A stretch of 64,000 nt of DNA from Desmodesmus armatus (GCA_007449985.2 VIIQ02000846.1:1-64000); one strand, 5' to 3'; numbered from the stretch's first letter, positions 47,801 to 60,403 are shown. A program made the numbers and translations. The notes: generated by a model not told the origin, from the letters alone.

Positions 47801-50800
47801 CCAGGCATCAGCCGCCAACACGACCTGTTGTTCCTGCAGCGCCTGCTGCGGCAGCTGTCTGGTGTGGACATAGACCAGAACACTCCAAGGCCTGCATGGA
47901 TGGCGCTGGTGAGACGCACGACATGTACATAGGCGCAACCAGTGGGTGCTGCTCCTGGCTTGGTGTAGAGTTGTGACTTGCAGTCTCTCGCTCTTTTGGC
48001 ATCACACAGCTTGGGGACGGCTCCTCTTGAAGTTCCCAAGCTGTTGGGTGTGCTGCGGCATCTACAGCAGGTGGTTTTGTTTTTATCTGGTATGTGATGC
48101 CGTGCAGGTGTGGCAGGCTTGGGTGTGGCTGGACGACTGGCTGCTGCACCCTGGGCGCGGCGTCATGGACATGCCAGGGGAGGACACCAACCCCTTCCAC
48201 CAGGTAGTGACAAAGTAGTCGCTGGCACAACGGTTGCCACCAGTGTGGTGCCGTTGGCAGTGTGCGCAGTTCAACCAAGTTTGTTGAGCTGGCCAGCTGG
48301 GGTGCCATGATGTGGCATATTTGTGGCATCATGTGTTTGCGCGCGCTTGGTGCATGTTTGAGGCTGTCATGTTTCTACCAGAATCACTCACCGGTGTTGT
48401 GTGCAATCTTGGTGTTACAGGTGATCAGACGCGAGGGCTTCAAACAGATTGACAGTGTCATGCTGGTCCTGAAGCGCCCCCTGCACCTGTCGAGCATCAA
48501 CGCTTACGAGAGGATGCTGCAAAACAAGGCAGCAAAGGCGGCGCACCTGCCGGTGCGGATTGAGCAGGGCGAGGTGGCCCTCACAATCATGGGCAACCAG
48601 TGTGACTGGATGTCCTTTGAGGTGAGGCACTTTGCCTTTTCTGAGCAGTGGGAGCACATACGCTCCTGGCCAGAGATCCATGTGTCTGGTGCAGTCGGTG
48701 CAGGCCAGTCCCGTTAGCATTCAGCGCTGCAAATTGTGCGTTGTTTCCCTACTGACAGTTGAAGGCAAGCACTGTGCGCTTTGTATCATGTGCTGCTCAC
48801 CCTTGCAGGACCTGAGGTCACACAACGACACAGACTTTGAACAGTGGAAGGCCGCCAACAAGCAGGTGATCAAGAACCAGCTGCAGTCCAAGCGGCTGTC
48901 CAAGAATGTGCGCTACGTCACCTTCAGGTGTGCCACAAAAGAATGCTAAGGTTCAGCCGGCGCCCCTGCCTGGTACATGACAGTTGCCAGCGTCCCTGCC
49001 TGGTGTGTAACAGTGGCGGCAAGCACAGGATGGTTGCCATCAAGGGTGCAAGCACATGCCGCAGGAACAATGGGTGGTGAGCAGCCGTACCATGCATGGT
49101 GCGTGTTGTTTACCCAGAGCTTGTCTTGTCACTTGCAGGCCTGTGATGGCGGCCAGCTTGATGCTGGCGGTGTCATACGGCAACCTGCCAGAAGACGAGA
49201 AGCTTGAAGAGGCCCTGAAAAACACTGGGCTGCGTGATGTCTACGAGGCACTGAATGTGAACTCAGGGTGAGCAGTGCCGGGGGTATGGGCGTTGTGATC
49301 GCAGCAGGACCCAATCGCCAACACCCAGTCTGTACCTCAGTGACCTCTGCATGATGCAGCCCTGTGAGTGAGTGCCCCGATCAGTAACCTCTGCATGATG
49401 CAGCCCTGTGAGTGAGTGCCCCGATCAGTAACCTCTGCATGATGCAGCCCTGTGAGTGAGTGCCCCGATCAGTAACCTCTGCATGATGCAGCCCTGTGAG
49501 TGAGTGCCCCGATCAGTAACCTCTGCATGATGCAGCCCTGTGAGTGAGTGCCCCGATCAGTAACCTCTGCATGATGCAGCCCTGTGAGTGAGTGCCCCGA
49601 TCAGTAACCTCTGCATGATGCAGCCCTGTGAGTGAGTGCCCCGATCAGTAACCTCTGCATGATGCAGCCCTGTGAGTGAGTGCCCCGATCAGTAACCTCT
49701 GCATGATGCAGCCCTGTGAGTGAGTGCCCCGATCAGGCTGGCCAGGTGCCGGAGACTGTGCCTGTTGATGTTGTCCTTGCTTGATAGCTGCTCTTGGCTC
49801 TGCTTGCAGGCGTTATGCAAGGGCAGCACTGGAGCGTAGCACTGAGCGGCAAAAGTCCATCGCCCGTGCCACCAGCTTTGTAATGCAGCACAGCAGTGTG
49901 GCAACAGCTGCCCAGCTCAAGCAGGCCAAGCAGCAGCTGCTCCTGCTGAAGCCGCACCTGGAGAGGTTCAAGAGTGAGCGGCTGCACCACGGGTGAGTGA
50001 AGAGCCTCATATCACTGTCACTAGGTGGGGAGATACAAGCATGACGGGTGGCACATGCCGCATGGGATGTTCCCGTCGAAGTCCACGCGGCATTCAGCGT
50101 TTAGTGAACAAACAAGTGACATGTGGAACCAATCCTGATTGTCGGCCACAGCATACATGAGATGTAACACCTGAGAAAGCAGCCAACTTGTTGCATGAAG
50201 TGTGCTGCATTCATCCGCTCGCCCCTCACACGATTGCAGCGACTAAGGGCTGTCCGAGCATCAAGCGCATTGTTGACGCATGCTAGTGTTATACTGCCCT
50301 GCTTGCTCATCCTGCGGCTGCCAGCAGTACGATATTGGCAGCCTTGGTGTGCAGCGGTCGTCCTCAGGACTTTTGGCTCATGCAGAGTCTCATGCCGTTG
50401 TGTTGATGTTGCTGCAAGAGGTGCCAACCAGGCGTGTGATGCTCTGCAGGGACCGCACGGAGTACTTGGAGTACCTGCAGGGGCGTGGGCTCGGGGAGGG
50501 TGAGGAGCCACGCTCAGAGCTGCCTGACATCATCGTGTACAACAGCCTCAAGGTCTGTAGTTGGGGTGCAGTCTGATTATGTCTGATTATGTCAGCATTC
50601 CAGGTGTATTGCCGTGGAATTGCAGGAGATGTTGACATGCCATGACATGGAAGTTCCATGTGCAAGGAGTCTGATGTGCAAGCAGAAATGGGGAAAGTCA
50701 TACTGCACAGCTTGATCAATCACTGAGACATTGCATAAGTGATGAGGATCTTATATGTGCTGCTGCTGCTGCTCAAGTGGCTGTGCTGGCGTCTTGCTGC

Positions 50801-53800
50801 TCTGCTCTGCCTGCAGATGCTTTGCCTGAAAGATGGCAAGCAAGTGACTGAGTGCAACCTTGAGCTACATCCCTTCAAGCCTGACCCCAAGGCAGCACAG
50901 ACAAAGTCCCGCAGCAAAGCAGACATGCCAGATCGGTTTACAACGCAGCACAGCTTCCAGCGCTTCATCCTCCTCCTGCAGCAGCTCAAGGACGAGGTCA
51001 AGCAGCAGGACGGCGTGCAGTACAGCCCCTCACTGCACCAGTTGATTGACTGGCCACTCCTCATCGACATGCCCAAGCTGCAGCCGCTGATCACACCGCT
51101 GTTGACTGAGGAGGTGGAGTGGCTGAAGTATGCAAAGGAGAAGGTGCGCCAATAGCTGTTTGCATGGGCAGTACACTAAAGAGGGTGCAACCTTCATTTA
51201 CAGGCTACTACTAGTAGCCTGAAAATGAATGCATTGATAATGCATTCTGGTGCCAGGGGCCCAACAGGTGCCACACCCGTGTATGCATGGTGGCAATGAA
51301 AGCAGCTGTACACCCTGTGGCACATGCTTGTGTATGGAGCACCACAGTCTTGCAGAACATTAGCGTCGTGCAGTATGCTTGCGCTGATGTCAGACTTTCA
51401 CTGTGTGCCATGCTCTTGGTCACTGGCCAATCAATTGGCATGCAAATCTTCTTCTGTGCAGGTGGGCGACCAGATCCCTGCCAACAGCTTGGCCGGGCGT
51501 GTGCTGGAGCTGCATGTCAAGCACCTGCTGCCGCTGCTGCGCTTCGAGCCCAAGACCCAGGCGGGGCTGACGGGCCCTCGCACTGAGCTGCTGGATGACC
51601 TGCGCCGCACCCTGCAGTTACGCATGCAGCAGCGCCTTGAGCTGCTGCTGGAGGCACTCATCATTGATGTGAAGCGCCGGCGGAAGGCGGCTGCAGCGGG
51701 CAGCAGCAGCGCGGCTGGCCCAGCAGCAGCAGCAGCAGGTGGTGGTGGTGGGATGGCTCCAGACACGGAGGGCACAGGGGCTCGAAGCAGTCGCAGCATC
51801 ACACCAAGCAGCTGTGCCGCCCTGTTTGCCAAGATGCCTGCCGACGCCACTCCACCAGAGCTGTTCAAGAAGCTCATTGAGCTCACCTTCCCTGACAAGG
51901 GCAGCGATGCAGGCAAGGAGGTGCTGGAGGCGGTGCGGGACACCCTGTACAAGCTGGTCGCCAAGCACCTGGGCACAGGCAGCACCACCACTGGCAAGCT
52001 GCTCAACTGGCTAAGGGGGGATCTGGCCCTGCTGGGGCTGCCCAACGAGGTCTTCCTGGACAGGGCCCAGAGTGTGCGGCCGGAGGAGGGGGCTGCTGCC
52101 CCGGCCAAGACACTGCAAGAGGCGGAGAAGCGGGGAGCCAAACAGGTTGGTTGCATCTCAACAGCTGCGCCAGTGCATGCACTTTTTGCTCAGCACACGC
52201 CAATTGCTGCTCACATTCAGTCATGTTGTGCCTGTGGGCGCATGGCGCATTCCGTCAGTAGCATGCTCAGACTGCATGATGGCTGGTGTGCTGACCTCTA
52301 GCTCATGCTGATTGATATGCAGCAAGTCGTGCGGCGGCGGCTTTTTATCTATTGGGAAGTGATCATGCAGCTCACAAGTGCATGCAACTGGTTGAACCAA
52401 GTAGGGTAGGCCGCTGATCCTCAAGTATCCATATTCACTGCTGCCCGCAGGCGACCCAGCTGATGATCATGTATCACACACACCAGCAGCTCCTGAGCCG
52501 CTACCGCATTCACAGGCTGCTGGCCTACGACAACTCCTCAGCACCCAACTGGGCCGCCTATGAGGCAGCCTTCCGGTCTGTTGCGCCAGTCATCATCGGC
52601 AGTGCCGGCTGGCAGGCAGCGCTGCCTGATGCAGGGCGTGTGCAAGAGGGGCGCACTGTGGATGTTGCACAGTTCTGCAAGGCCTTTGCACAGTTTGTCT
52701 GCGGCTTGGAGGGCAAGGTGGGCATCTTGATCCACTTGGCAACTGACAGACAGTGTGCAGCACACACAGTGAGGCTTTGTGGGCATACTTCATTACCCTA
52801 TACTAATGATTGTGATGGTGGATGGGTTCACGTGTGCAAGCACTACCACTTATTGTCCACCAACAGGGGCCATAGTGCTTTGTTGGCATGCCTGATCCAC
52901 ACCCAGAATCTTGTCAAACATGCATGTATCGCAAGAGGATGCTTATCAGATAACATTCCAGCTGGTCAGTCAACATCCAGGGTTGAGGGAGCCCCCATGT
53001 GCTACACTAGCATTGATGCCATATTCACAGCGCTTTCATGTGCCTGCCTGCCTGCCTGCTGTTGTCTTCAGAAACATGTTGATGCGGGAGCTGTTGTACC
53101 CTTCAGACCCCTGGAACCTTCAGACATACTCCAGCAGCAGGAGGCCTGCAGGACATGCTGGTGGCCGAGCTGGTGCACGAGGGACGCAAGCAGCTCCTGC
53201 ATGTGAGCAAGTGGTGGGGTGGATCAGCAATCTAGCCAGTGCCCAGCGCAAAGGTGGCTTGCAGGCAGCACAGGTACCAACCATCATGAACAAGGACAGC
53301 TGCCACAGGGTGATTGCCACAGTGAGGTTGAACCCGCACGGGGTACAACACAGTTTGTCGAAGATGCTGGTTTGAATCCTACATGTATCACTTGCAGCTG
53401 CCTGCCATACGGTGTGTCTGTTTTTATTTCACTCCTCACATGCTGTGCCCGTCTGCCCGTCTGCTGTAGGGTGAGGACCACCACCTCTTCAAGATGTTTG
53501 GCATCACACCCTGTGAGGCCCTCATGCGCGGCACACTAGAGCACAACCCCTGGCTGGTGCTCAACATGCTGGCACATGTCTCAGGTAACACCCTGTGCGT
53601 GCTGGTGGAGGGCCAGTCAGCGGGTGCTGCTGCCGCTGCTGCTGCAGGAGGCAGCAGCAGCAGCAAGAAGGGCAAATCAGCGGGCAGCAAGCGCAGCAGC
53701 GGTTCTGGAGATGGGGCGGTGGTTGTGCTGCAGCCTCCTAAGCAGGAGGTTCTGTGGAAGGTGGTCCAGCCACCCACCAGCTTGGCAGCAGAAGCAGGGG

Positions 53801-54438
53801 CAGGGCAGGAGGATGGGGAGGCAGTTGGGCCGGAGGACTCCCTTGAGGAGGAGGATGAGGAGGGAGGGCAGAGTGAGCTGGACTGGTTCGACAGCGACAT
53901 CAGCAGTGAACAGGGAGACTCTGCAGGAGCAGACTCCCTGCAGCAGGCTGCTGCCACCGTGGCGGCAGGTGGTGGCGGTTCTGCGAGCGACGGCCTGGCT
54001 GCCGCATTTGGCCGCTCCCGTGTCACACACCTGGTGCTGAAGCTGCGCAACAACAGCTGGAAGCTGCTGCATGTGACATCAGGCATATGCACGCAGCCAG
54101 GTGTGGGGGCAGCTGCAGGAGTGCACACTGCAAGCGGCCATGGCGCCAGCAGCAGCAGCAAGCGGCAGCGGGTGTCCTTCGGCAGTCCAGTCAGTGGGGG
54201 CAGCAGCAGCACCAGGGGCAGGGGCTCTGTATTGGGGAATGCGCTGCAGGTCGGCGTGTCTGGCCCAGACACCAACTACGACTTCTGCATTGTGTGTGAC
54301 AGCAGGGAGGGGCTAGTCCCCTGCAGCAGCTGCCACGTCAGCGCTTGTGAGGCACACTGCTCCCAGGGCGGTCAGCAGGCAGCGTCCGGCTCTGGTGACA
54401 CTTGGCGGTGCACCGCCTGCTGCAGAAGGGGCAAGTAA
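44816..54438 (+). CDS. Large dynamin/SLIP-GC-like GTPase with N- and C-terminal PHD fingers
   Basis: Twenty exons with agreeing phases sum to 4,572 nt (1,523 aa). Exon starts are 44,816, 45,115, 45,374, 45,581, 45,763, 46,054, 46,653, 47,190, 47,594, 48,108, 48,421, 48,809, 49,139, 49,810, 50,450, 50,817, 51,462, 52,451, 53,152 and 53,470. A first PHD finger has C53/C56, C74/C77, H82/C85 and C99/C102, the Cys4-His-Cys3 pattern. A P-loop follows (GLVGETNQGKTT, G194 to T201), then a candidate switch-I block (CAGVTTANNT, about 324-333) and a G3-like motif (GVMDMPGEDTN, D502 to G505). A long helical region includes runs such as AAQLKQAKQQLLLLKPHLE. The tail has an acidic/Ser-rich segment, a KKGKSAGSKR patch and a second Cys-rich finger (C1474/C1477, C1486/C1489 to C1515/C1518). 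The G-motif order and length resemble nuclear dynamin-like GTPases of the SLIP-GC (NUGGC) kind. PHD fingers suggest chromatin binding. No NKxD motif was confidently seen. Exon 7 ends at a GC donor (CAG|GCAAGT). Exons 4 (30 nt) and 19 (51 nt) are the least certain. Confidence 0.75.
49337..49732 (+). repeat. 44-bp intronic minisatellite, nine copies
   Basis: Nine tandem units of 44 bp beginning TCAGTAACCTCTGCATGATG. The first carries a G for A and the others are identical. It fills most of the intron between exons 13 and 14 of the GTPase gene. Every unit contains GTGAGTGAGT and ATGCAG, words resembling splice donor and acceptor. Confidence 0.97.
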
Positions 54439-56875
54439 GCGCCCACAAAATGCAGCAGCGGCGGCAGCAGCAGCAGCTTGTGGTGCAGCTCATGCAGGTA
54501 TTGGTTCATTGAGCTTTGGTGTGTTGTGCAGTCCGTGTAGCTTGTTTACAAGCTTTGTACAATGGATGTGCAGCTTTGCAGGTTGGCGGTTGTCCTGGCT
54601 CCTGTTGGCCAGCAGGTCGCCTTGCTTTGTACTTGGCAGTGTTGTATGTGAAAGGTGTATGTTTTGTGTATGCCCGTTGCTGAGCCACTCAATTTTGCAG
54701 TCACCAGCGTGACATGTCTGAGCCAGCCATGTGGGAGTGTTGCTGACCATACTATTATGGGCACATATCTCCAGCTCAGCTGTTGTGAAGCAGTCAATCA
54801 CACCCACAGACACGTCAGCCGCGCTTGTGTGAGTGGGTCGTAGGGTCCAGTAGTGCGTCGAGCGCTGGTGCATTGGGTGCACGACCACCCCTCCTGTCAG
54901 TGGTCCCGTCATTGCTGACCAGCTCGTGCCTGTCAAGGGTGATACGGGCGGCTACCTGGGTGTGTCGACAGAGGGAGTACTTGGATACATGCAGGCTCAC
55001 TAAGACTGTCCTACTAGATAGGCAAGCAACAGTGACGTAATCGCTCAGTACCGAGCAGTACGTCGGTGGCAGGTGCAGACGCTAGACATCACCAACCTGC
55101 AGGAAAAAGTGCGTTAATGCAAGGTAACAAGGAAAGTGTTCACCTGGTGTGTGTGTCTGCGGGCTGAGTGTTGTGCCCATGACGGATTTATCTGGTTGAC
55201 AGTTGAACAATTCTGAGCGATGCAGCAGGTGGTGGGTGTGTTTTTGAGCTGTGCCGCTTTTGTGGTTGTGTTGCTTGTATAGCTGGGCAGCTGTTGCAGA
55301 CTACTACAGGTACTTGAGTTGACAGGCAGGATGTTGTCAGCTGATAAAGTCAGCAGGAGGACGGGAAGAGCCATTGATCACGTGATTGAGGCACTCGCGT
55401 GGTGTTCTCGCGTCATGCTGCTGTCACTGCATCCCTGGTGTGCCAAGCTTGCCTTGCCCAATGGGATGTGCTTTGCGTTGTGACCTGGGATGTTGGGCCG
55501 CCCACTGAGTGTGTGTGCCTTTGTCGTTGACTGTCAACGACACATGCCAGGGGCTCAGGCCCTATCTTGGCGGTATGGGGTGTTGACTGCCAATGTGTAA
55601 GCAGGCACAGGCTTTTAGGGGTGTCAGGCATGTGGCGGCTTGCTTGGCCTCTGGCCTGACAAACCCACCAGGTCTCTGAATCTGACACATAGGGCAGGAC
55701 CAGCTCCCAGTCAACACAGGAGGTCAACACCCATCACTGCATTAGAAACCTTGGCGTCAGCTCGCCAAGCAATTGGGCTGGTTGTTTGTGTTGTAACTGC
55801 TGCGTCCTGTCGTACATGCAGCATGGTGAATGTGCCACATGGAATGTTGTACATGTGGCGGCAGATCTGGAGGGCTTTCAGCTGCTGCATGGAGGTGGCG
55901 AGCTGGTGCTGGGCGTTGTGTTCATGCGGCTGTTCCTACGCCTTGTCAAGCCGCCAATGCATCACTCGCGGGCCAAGCATCATGCTTGATTGCTGAGTGG
56001 ATGCATGGGTGGTGCCCCGGACAGGAGGCTCCTGTGCAGCTGCAGTATTGCATGTGGATTCCAGCACAGGCTGGTGCCAGCCTGTGCCGGCAGTGGCCCT
56101 GCATGTGGGACCCGGGCCTGTTGTCATCAATTCTTGTGGCGTTATGTTGTGCAGCCCTGCTAAGTGCGGCACCCCCCCCCCTCAGGAGCAGCTGGTCCAC
56201 GGGCGTTCCCACGACTCAGCAAAGGTATATACAGGATACCTGCGGCTACTGTTGTTGCATTCCCGGCACACCGCTGTCCATGATTTCCGTTTCAAATCGG
56301 CGTGGCTGTCCTCACTTCTTGTATGGCTTGCACCAAGCAACACTGGTGCGCCAGGCTTGCCATGTCCGCAGTGCATAAACTAGCGTGGGAATGTGTGTGG
56401 TGCACAAGCTTGCGCTGTTTACAGCTGCTGGGTTGCACGATGTGGATGCAGCACTCAGGGCAACCCCCGCCATGGTGCACCCTCAAGGCTGTACCTGTCA
56501 CCAGCCTGGCAGGTCACAGTGTGTAGTGTGGCAGTGGTGATAGCTGTGCGGGCAGCTGGTCCTGCTCATCTGAGTCAATTGTAGAAGCCAAGAAGCTTGT
56601 GAATCGCCTGCCAGGGTCCAAGCACCCTTTCGCGGATGAAGTGAGACCACGTGGGCTCGTCGGCAGCAGTACTTGTCAGTTAACGAGCTGCCTTGAGCTG
56701 CATAGGGCAACGTCAACTGCCAACAGATGCTCCCTTCTATTACCTAATTGCGTCCGACTCTGCTCTAAGTTGGCCTTCACTGGCTGCGCCACGTTCCAGA
56801 CATCACCAACCAACAGCAGCGCAGCCAGGCACGCACCTCATCTCACAGGCAAACTGTCAGAGCCAACACAATACC
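54439..56875. other. Intergenic region between GTPase and F-box/LRR pair
   Basis: Apart from the transporter exon fragment at 55,844-55,989, I see no supported gene. A strong donor-like GTAAGC overlaps the GTPase stop codon, so an extra 3' exon cannot be ruled out. Confidence 0.5.
55844..55989 (+). pseudogene. Fragment of SLC33A1 last exon
   Basis: Homologous to 43,751-43,891. The two share GTGCTGGG, then TTGTGTTCATGCGGCT, then CCACGCCT/CTACGCCT, and both end in an Arg-Ala-Lys-His tail and stop (VLGVVFMRLFLRLVKPPMHH and the real exon's VLGFVFMRLFPRLIRLPLHH). The upstream half is diverged by small insertions. No other transporter exon is nearby, so it is a truncated, probably dead duplicate. 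Confidence 0.85.
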
Positions 56876-57408
56876 ATGTCAATGGACTCTGAGGTGAGGC
56901 AGTTGCTGCTGGGTCACTACCTCTCCCCTCAACAGCAGCACCAACTTGGCAAGAAACCACCTACATGCACACCAGCACTTGTCGACGGCTCTAAAAACAA
57001 TTACGTTCCCTAAGCCATCAACATCTCCACGGTGTTTCTGCTGTCACAGGAGGGCAGCAGCACAGGCATCACATCCCTGGCCCCCCAGCTGCTGGCTCGC
57101 ATCCTGGGGCACCTCCCTGCCGGGCAGCGCCTACAAAGTTGTGCCCTGGTGTGCCACACCTGGCACACAGCAGCCACAGCAGCCACCAACAGCATCCATG
57201 TTGGGGATTGCCCACAGGACACGCTCACAGCAATGTCAAGCTGGCTGCAAGTGTACGCTGGCCCAGCAGCAGCAGGACTCACCAGCATCGCGCTGTTTGG
57301 AGCAAACTCAGAACAGGCTGACTTCACCCTGCCCAGCCAGCAGCTGGGGACGCTGCGTAGCCTGAAGCTGTTCTCCTTGAGCGTGACGGCACCAGCAGAC
57401 TCCGAGGG

Positions 57409-57481
<73 letters not shown>

Positions 57482-59523
57482 GATGGGGAGCAGCAGGAGG
57501 AGCCACCCAAGGTCTTCATGCCAATCCTGACCCCAGAGTTGTCAGCCCTCACGAAGCTCAGCCTGCTGGACAGCAAAATGAACCTCAAGGGCCTGCGGTC
57601 CCTCAAGCACCTCCGCAAGCTATCCCTAAAGTACAGCCACGGCTACCGCATTGCAGGTGCAGGAGGCTTCCTCTTGCAGCACAGCCGCAACACAGTCGAG
57701 CTGATTGCTGCCCTCAGGGTGCAGCTACAGCTCACCAGCTTGGCGCTGGAGGGACAGTTCTGCAAGCCAGCAGTCATTGCGGCCTGCAATGGCCTGCCAG
57801 CCCTACAGAGGCTGACGTTGGCTGGCACCCTGACCAACGACGCGCTGGCTGACGTCCCACTCAGCTTGACCCGCCTCAAGCTTGAGTGCTGGCGGCGCCC
57901 TTCGGGCACAGCGGGCCTCACTCTCACAGCAGAAACCGCCCCGTGGCTGCGCCAGCTGACAGCAATGCAGGAGCTGTCCTTGCACTATGTGGATGTGTTC
58001 CACCCTGTGCTGTTGGGACGCATGCAGGACCTGCAGAGCCTGTCCCTGTTCTGCAATGCCATAGACAAGGGCTATGCAGAGCCAGGGCTGGACGTGCTGA
58101 CGCGGCTGACCAAGCTGCAGTCACTGTTCCTGCGCGCTGATGCGCTGGCCGCTGGGGTGGCTACTCCTGCAGATATCGCAGCGCTGACATCATCCAGCCA
58201 GCTGACCATGCTTGATGTGGTCGGGCTGGCGGACTCACAGATCGACCAGCTCTTCCCGACCGAGCAGCAGCTGCCGCAGCTGACCGGTGTCTTCCTCGAC
58301 GGAGCACTGCTGCTTCCGGAGCACCGTGACACGCTCACACGAGCGATACAGTGCTGCCCCGGGCTCACCAGCCTGCAGCTGCATGGGCCAGACAATGGAG
58401 AAGAGGACGCAGATGCCCTTGATGCTGCGCTCTTTGAGCACGGGCTGAGGCTGCTGGCTGGGTTTCCTTGCCTGCAGTGGCTGGACTTTGGGTATGTGCC
58501 TGTCAGCGAGGTTGGCTGGAAGGCGCTGGCAGCCCTGCCATCGTTGAGGCACCTGATGGTTATGGACATGCGCCTGGGCACATTAGAAGGTGCGTATGTG
58601 GTACAGCTATCTCTGCTGGATTTTGACATTAATGACTTGGGGCCTCAAACCCTGAAATTCAGCTAGCAGCATAGCCAATCCTCAGCAACACCAAGTGCAC
58701 CGCCTGTGGCTTCCTGTACAGCAGCTGCATCGGTCGGTGCTGTTCCAGCCACGTTCAGGCATGCCACTGCTGCTGCCGTCATTGGTCCCTTGCTGACTGC
58801 TCCTGCTGCTGCTGTGTTGTTGCCGTGTACCGCACATCGTGCTGTGCTTACGTAGGTGTGGTGGCTATGACAGCATGCCGCAGCCTGACCAGTCTGGAAG
58901 TGGAGACATACGCTGCTAACCTCTCTGACACTCCCATCAGAGTGGAGAATCAGGTGCGCCCATCATCTCTCACCACAGCACCCAAGACTCCTCTCATTGC
59001 GGAAGCCCATGCAGCATCAACAACAGCGTGACAGCAATCTAGTAGCACATTCACAAGCTTGCAGTGTTATGCACACTGGATCGCACCTGCAGTCAGTCTG
59101 CAGAAGGCCTCTGGACGCCCAATCACATCAACAGGAAAACAACATGCATACATGCGAGCAATGGCAACGACTAGACTATGGTAGCACACAGCAGGTTGAG
59201 CCTGACGCTTGAGTGCCGACCGGCTGCATTGCTGAGCTGCGATACATCCCACATTGGCCCACAAGCATGGTTGTGTTGCATGCCATATCCTCAAGGGCAC
59301 AGGAGGGTTGTCTGACAGTTGATGACTGCGCATTGGAGTAACTTCTGCAGCTACCTGCTGTGTGTTTGACCATGCAATGCCTTGGGACAAGCAAACTGCG
59401 TGGTGTGTGGATTCGACGCAAGTCGTGCTGTGCTGTGCTGTATGCTATCTCCGCTTGCATGTTCTGCAGGCGCCTGCTGGCAGCCCCCCGACACATGGTG
59501 CCGCCTGCCAGCAGCAGTCATGA
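56876..59523 (+). CDS. F-box/LRR protein, plus-strand copy 1 (frameshifted C terminus)
   Basis: Exons: 56,876-56,893 (MSMDSE), 57,050-58,589, 58,856-58,953 and one beginning 59,470. The F-box-like start is SLAPQLLARILGHLP, then LQSCALVCHTWHTAA. About 14 leucine-rich repeats follow. Residues of a CAG repeat (57,412-57,480) insert about 25 glutamines between repeats. In the last exon the frame after splicing ends at TGA 59,521-59,523, giving 569 aa. Relative to copy 2 one base is missing after the C run near 59,489. Beyond it the homologous frame (AQQL through a coiled coil to TAG at 59,759) is intact. It could be a recent inactivating change of the C-terminal coiled coil, or a sequence error. 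It pairs in tandem with the gene at 60,404. Confidence 0.8.
57412..57482 (+). repeat. CAG trinucleotide repeat (poly-Gln)
   Basis: More than 20 CAG units with one CAA, encoding a glutamine run inside the LRR domain of copy 1. Copy 2 has only a short His/Gln/Leu stretch at the same site, so the expansion is recent or copy 2 contracted. Confidence 0.95.
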
Positions 59524-60403
59524 GAACCGCCCAGCAGCTGATACCAGACCTGCACGATGGGCCTATCTTTGACACGTACTGCCACCTCACTGCGGCAGCT
59601 ACAGCCGCCATGGGCATTGTTCAGGCTGAGCAGCAGCAGGAGGTGGCTGGCTTGAGGCAGCGCACAGCAGCACTGGAGGCAGCACAGGCGGAGCAGCAGC
59701 AGCAGATGCGGGAGATGCAGGCAGCCATGCAGCATTTGCTGCAGGGGCCAAGGCAGTAGGCGATTGTTGACGTTGCTGTCGTGTAGATTGTCAGGATTGT
59801 TGGGCTTGTCGTCTATGATGGCGTGTTCATAGTTGTGGGTTGTGACGCTCACGTGCATCACATGAACTTCATTGCTGTCGTGTACAGTGTGATAGTTTGC
59901 CGACTGTATCATTGCGGAGCGTTGGAGGACTTGTGCAGCGAGAAGCTTCCCAAGAGGGGCGGCACAGCCTACATGAGTCGTGACGAGCTGCAGCATCTTC
60001 AAGTGGCACCTCAGTGTGCGGGCACTGAACCCTGCCATTTCTGCAGCTGCAGTGGCCAGCTGGGTGAATGGTGTCCCACTGGCTGATTATAAGCTAGTAA
60101 AATTTATCTCAGGCTGTTCACGCATTTCAGTAGCCTTCGGGGCCCACGGGTCCCGTCGGCAGTAGCTGTCAGCTATTAGTAATCAATAAGCTTTGAGCTA
60201 TAGCGCTCAACAACAACCTGCCCAGCTGTGAATCCCGGAATCACAACTCTGTAGAAGTTGGGGATGTGGTCTACTCTCAAATCTGCCTTCATTGGCAACG
60301 CGACGAGTTTCACGGCAAGATCAATCATCACCACCCAGACGCTGCGGCGCGGCAAGGGTCGCGCACCGTGCTAATACAGGCAAACGGCAGACACAAGCTC
60401 TCA

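Noticed and set aside
51431..52156. Long minus-strand ORF of 241 codons
   Set aside because: It is a shadow of GTPase exon 17 on the opposite strand: Ser/Arg-rich composition from GC-rich codons and no splice context.
53436..54275. Long minus-strand ORF of 279 codons
   Set aside because: Antisense shadow of the last GTPase exon; Pro/Leu/Ser-rich without a domain.
58072..58629. Minus-strand ORF opposite the LRR gene
   Set aside because: Antisense shadow of leucine-rich coding sequence, rich in Ser and Ala, no supporting features.
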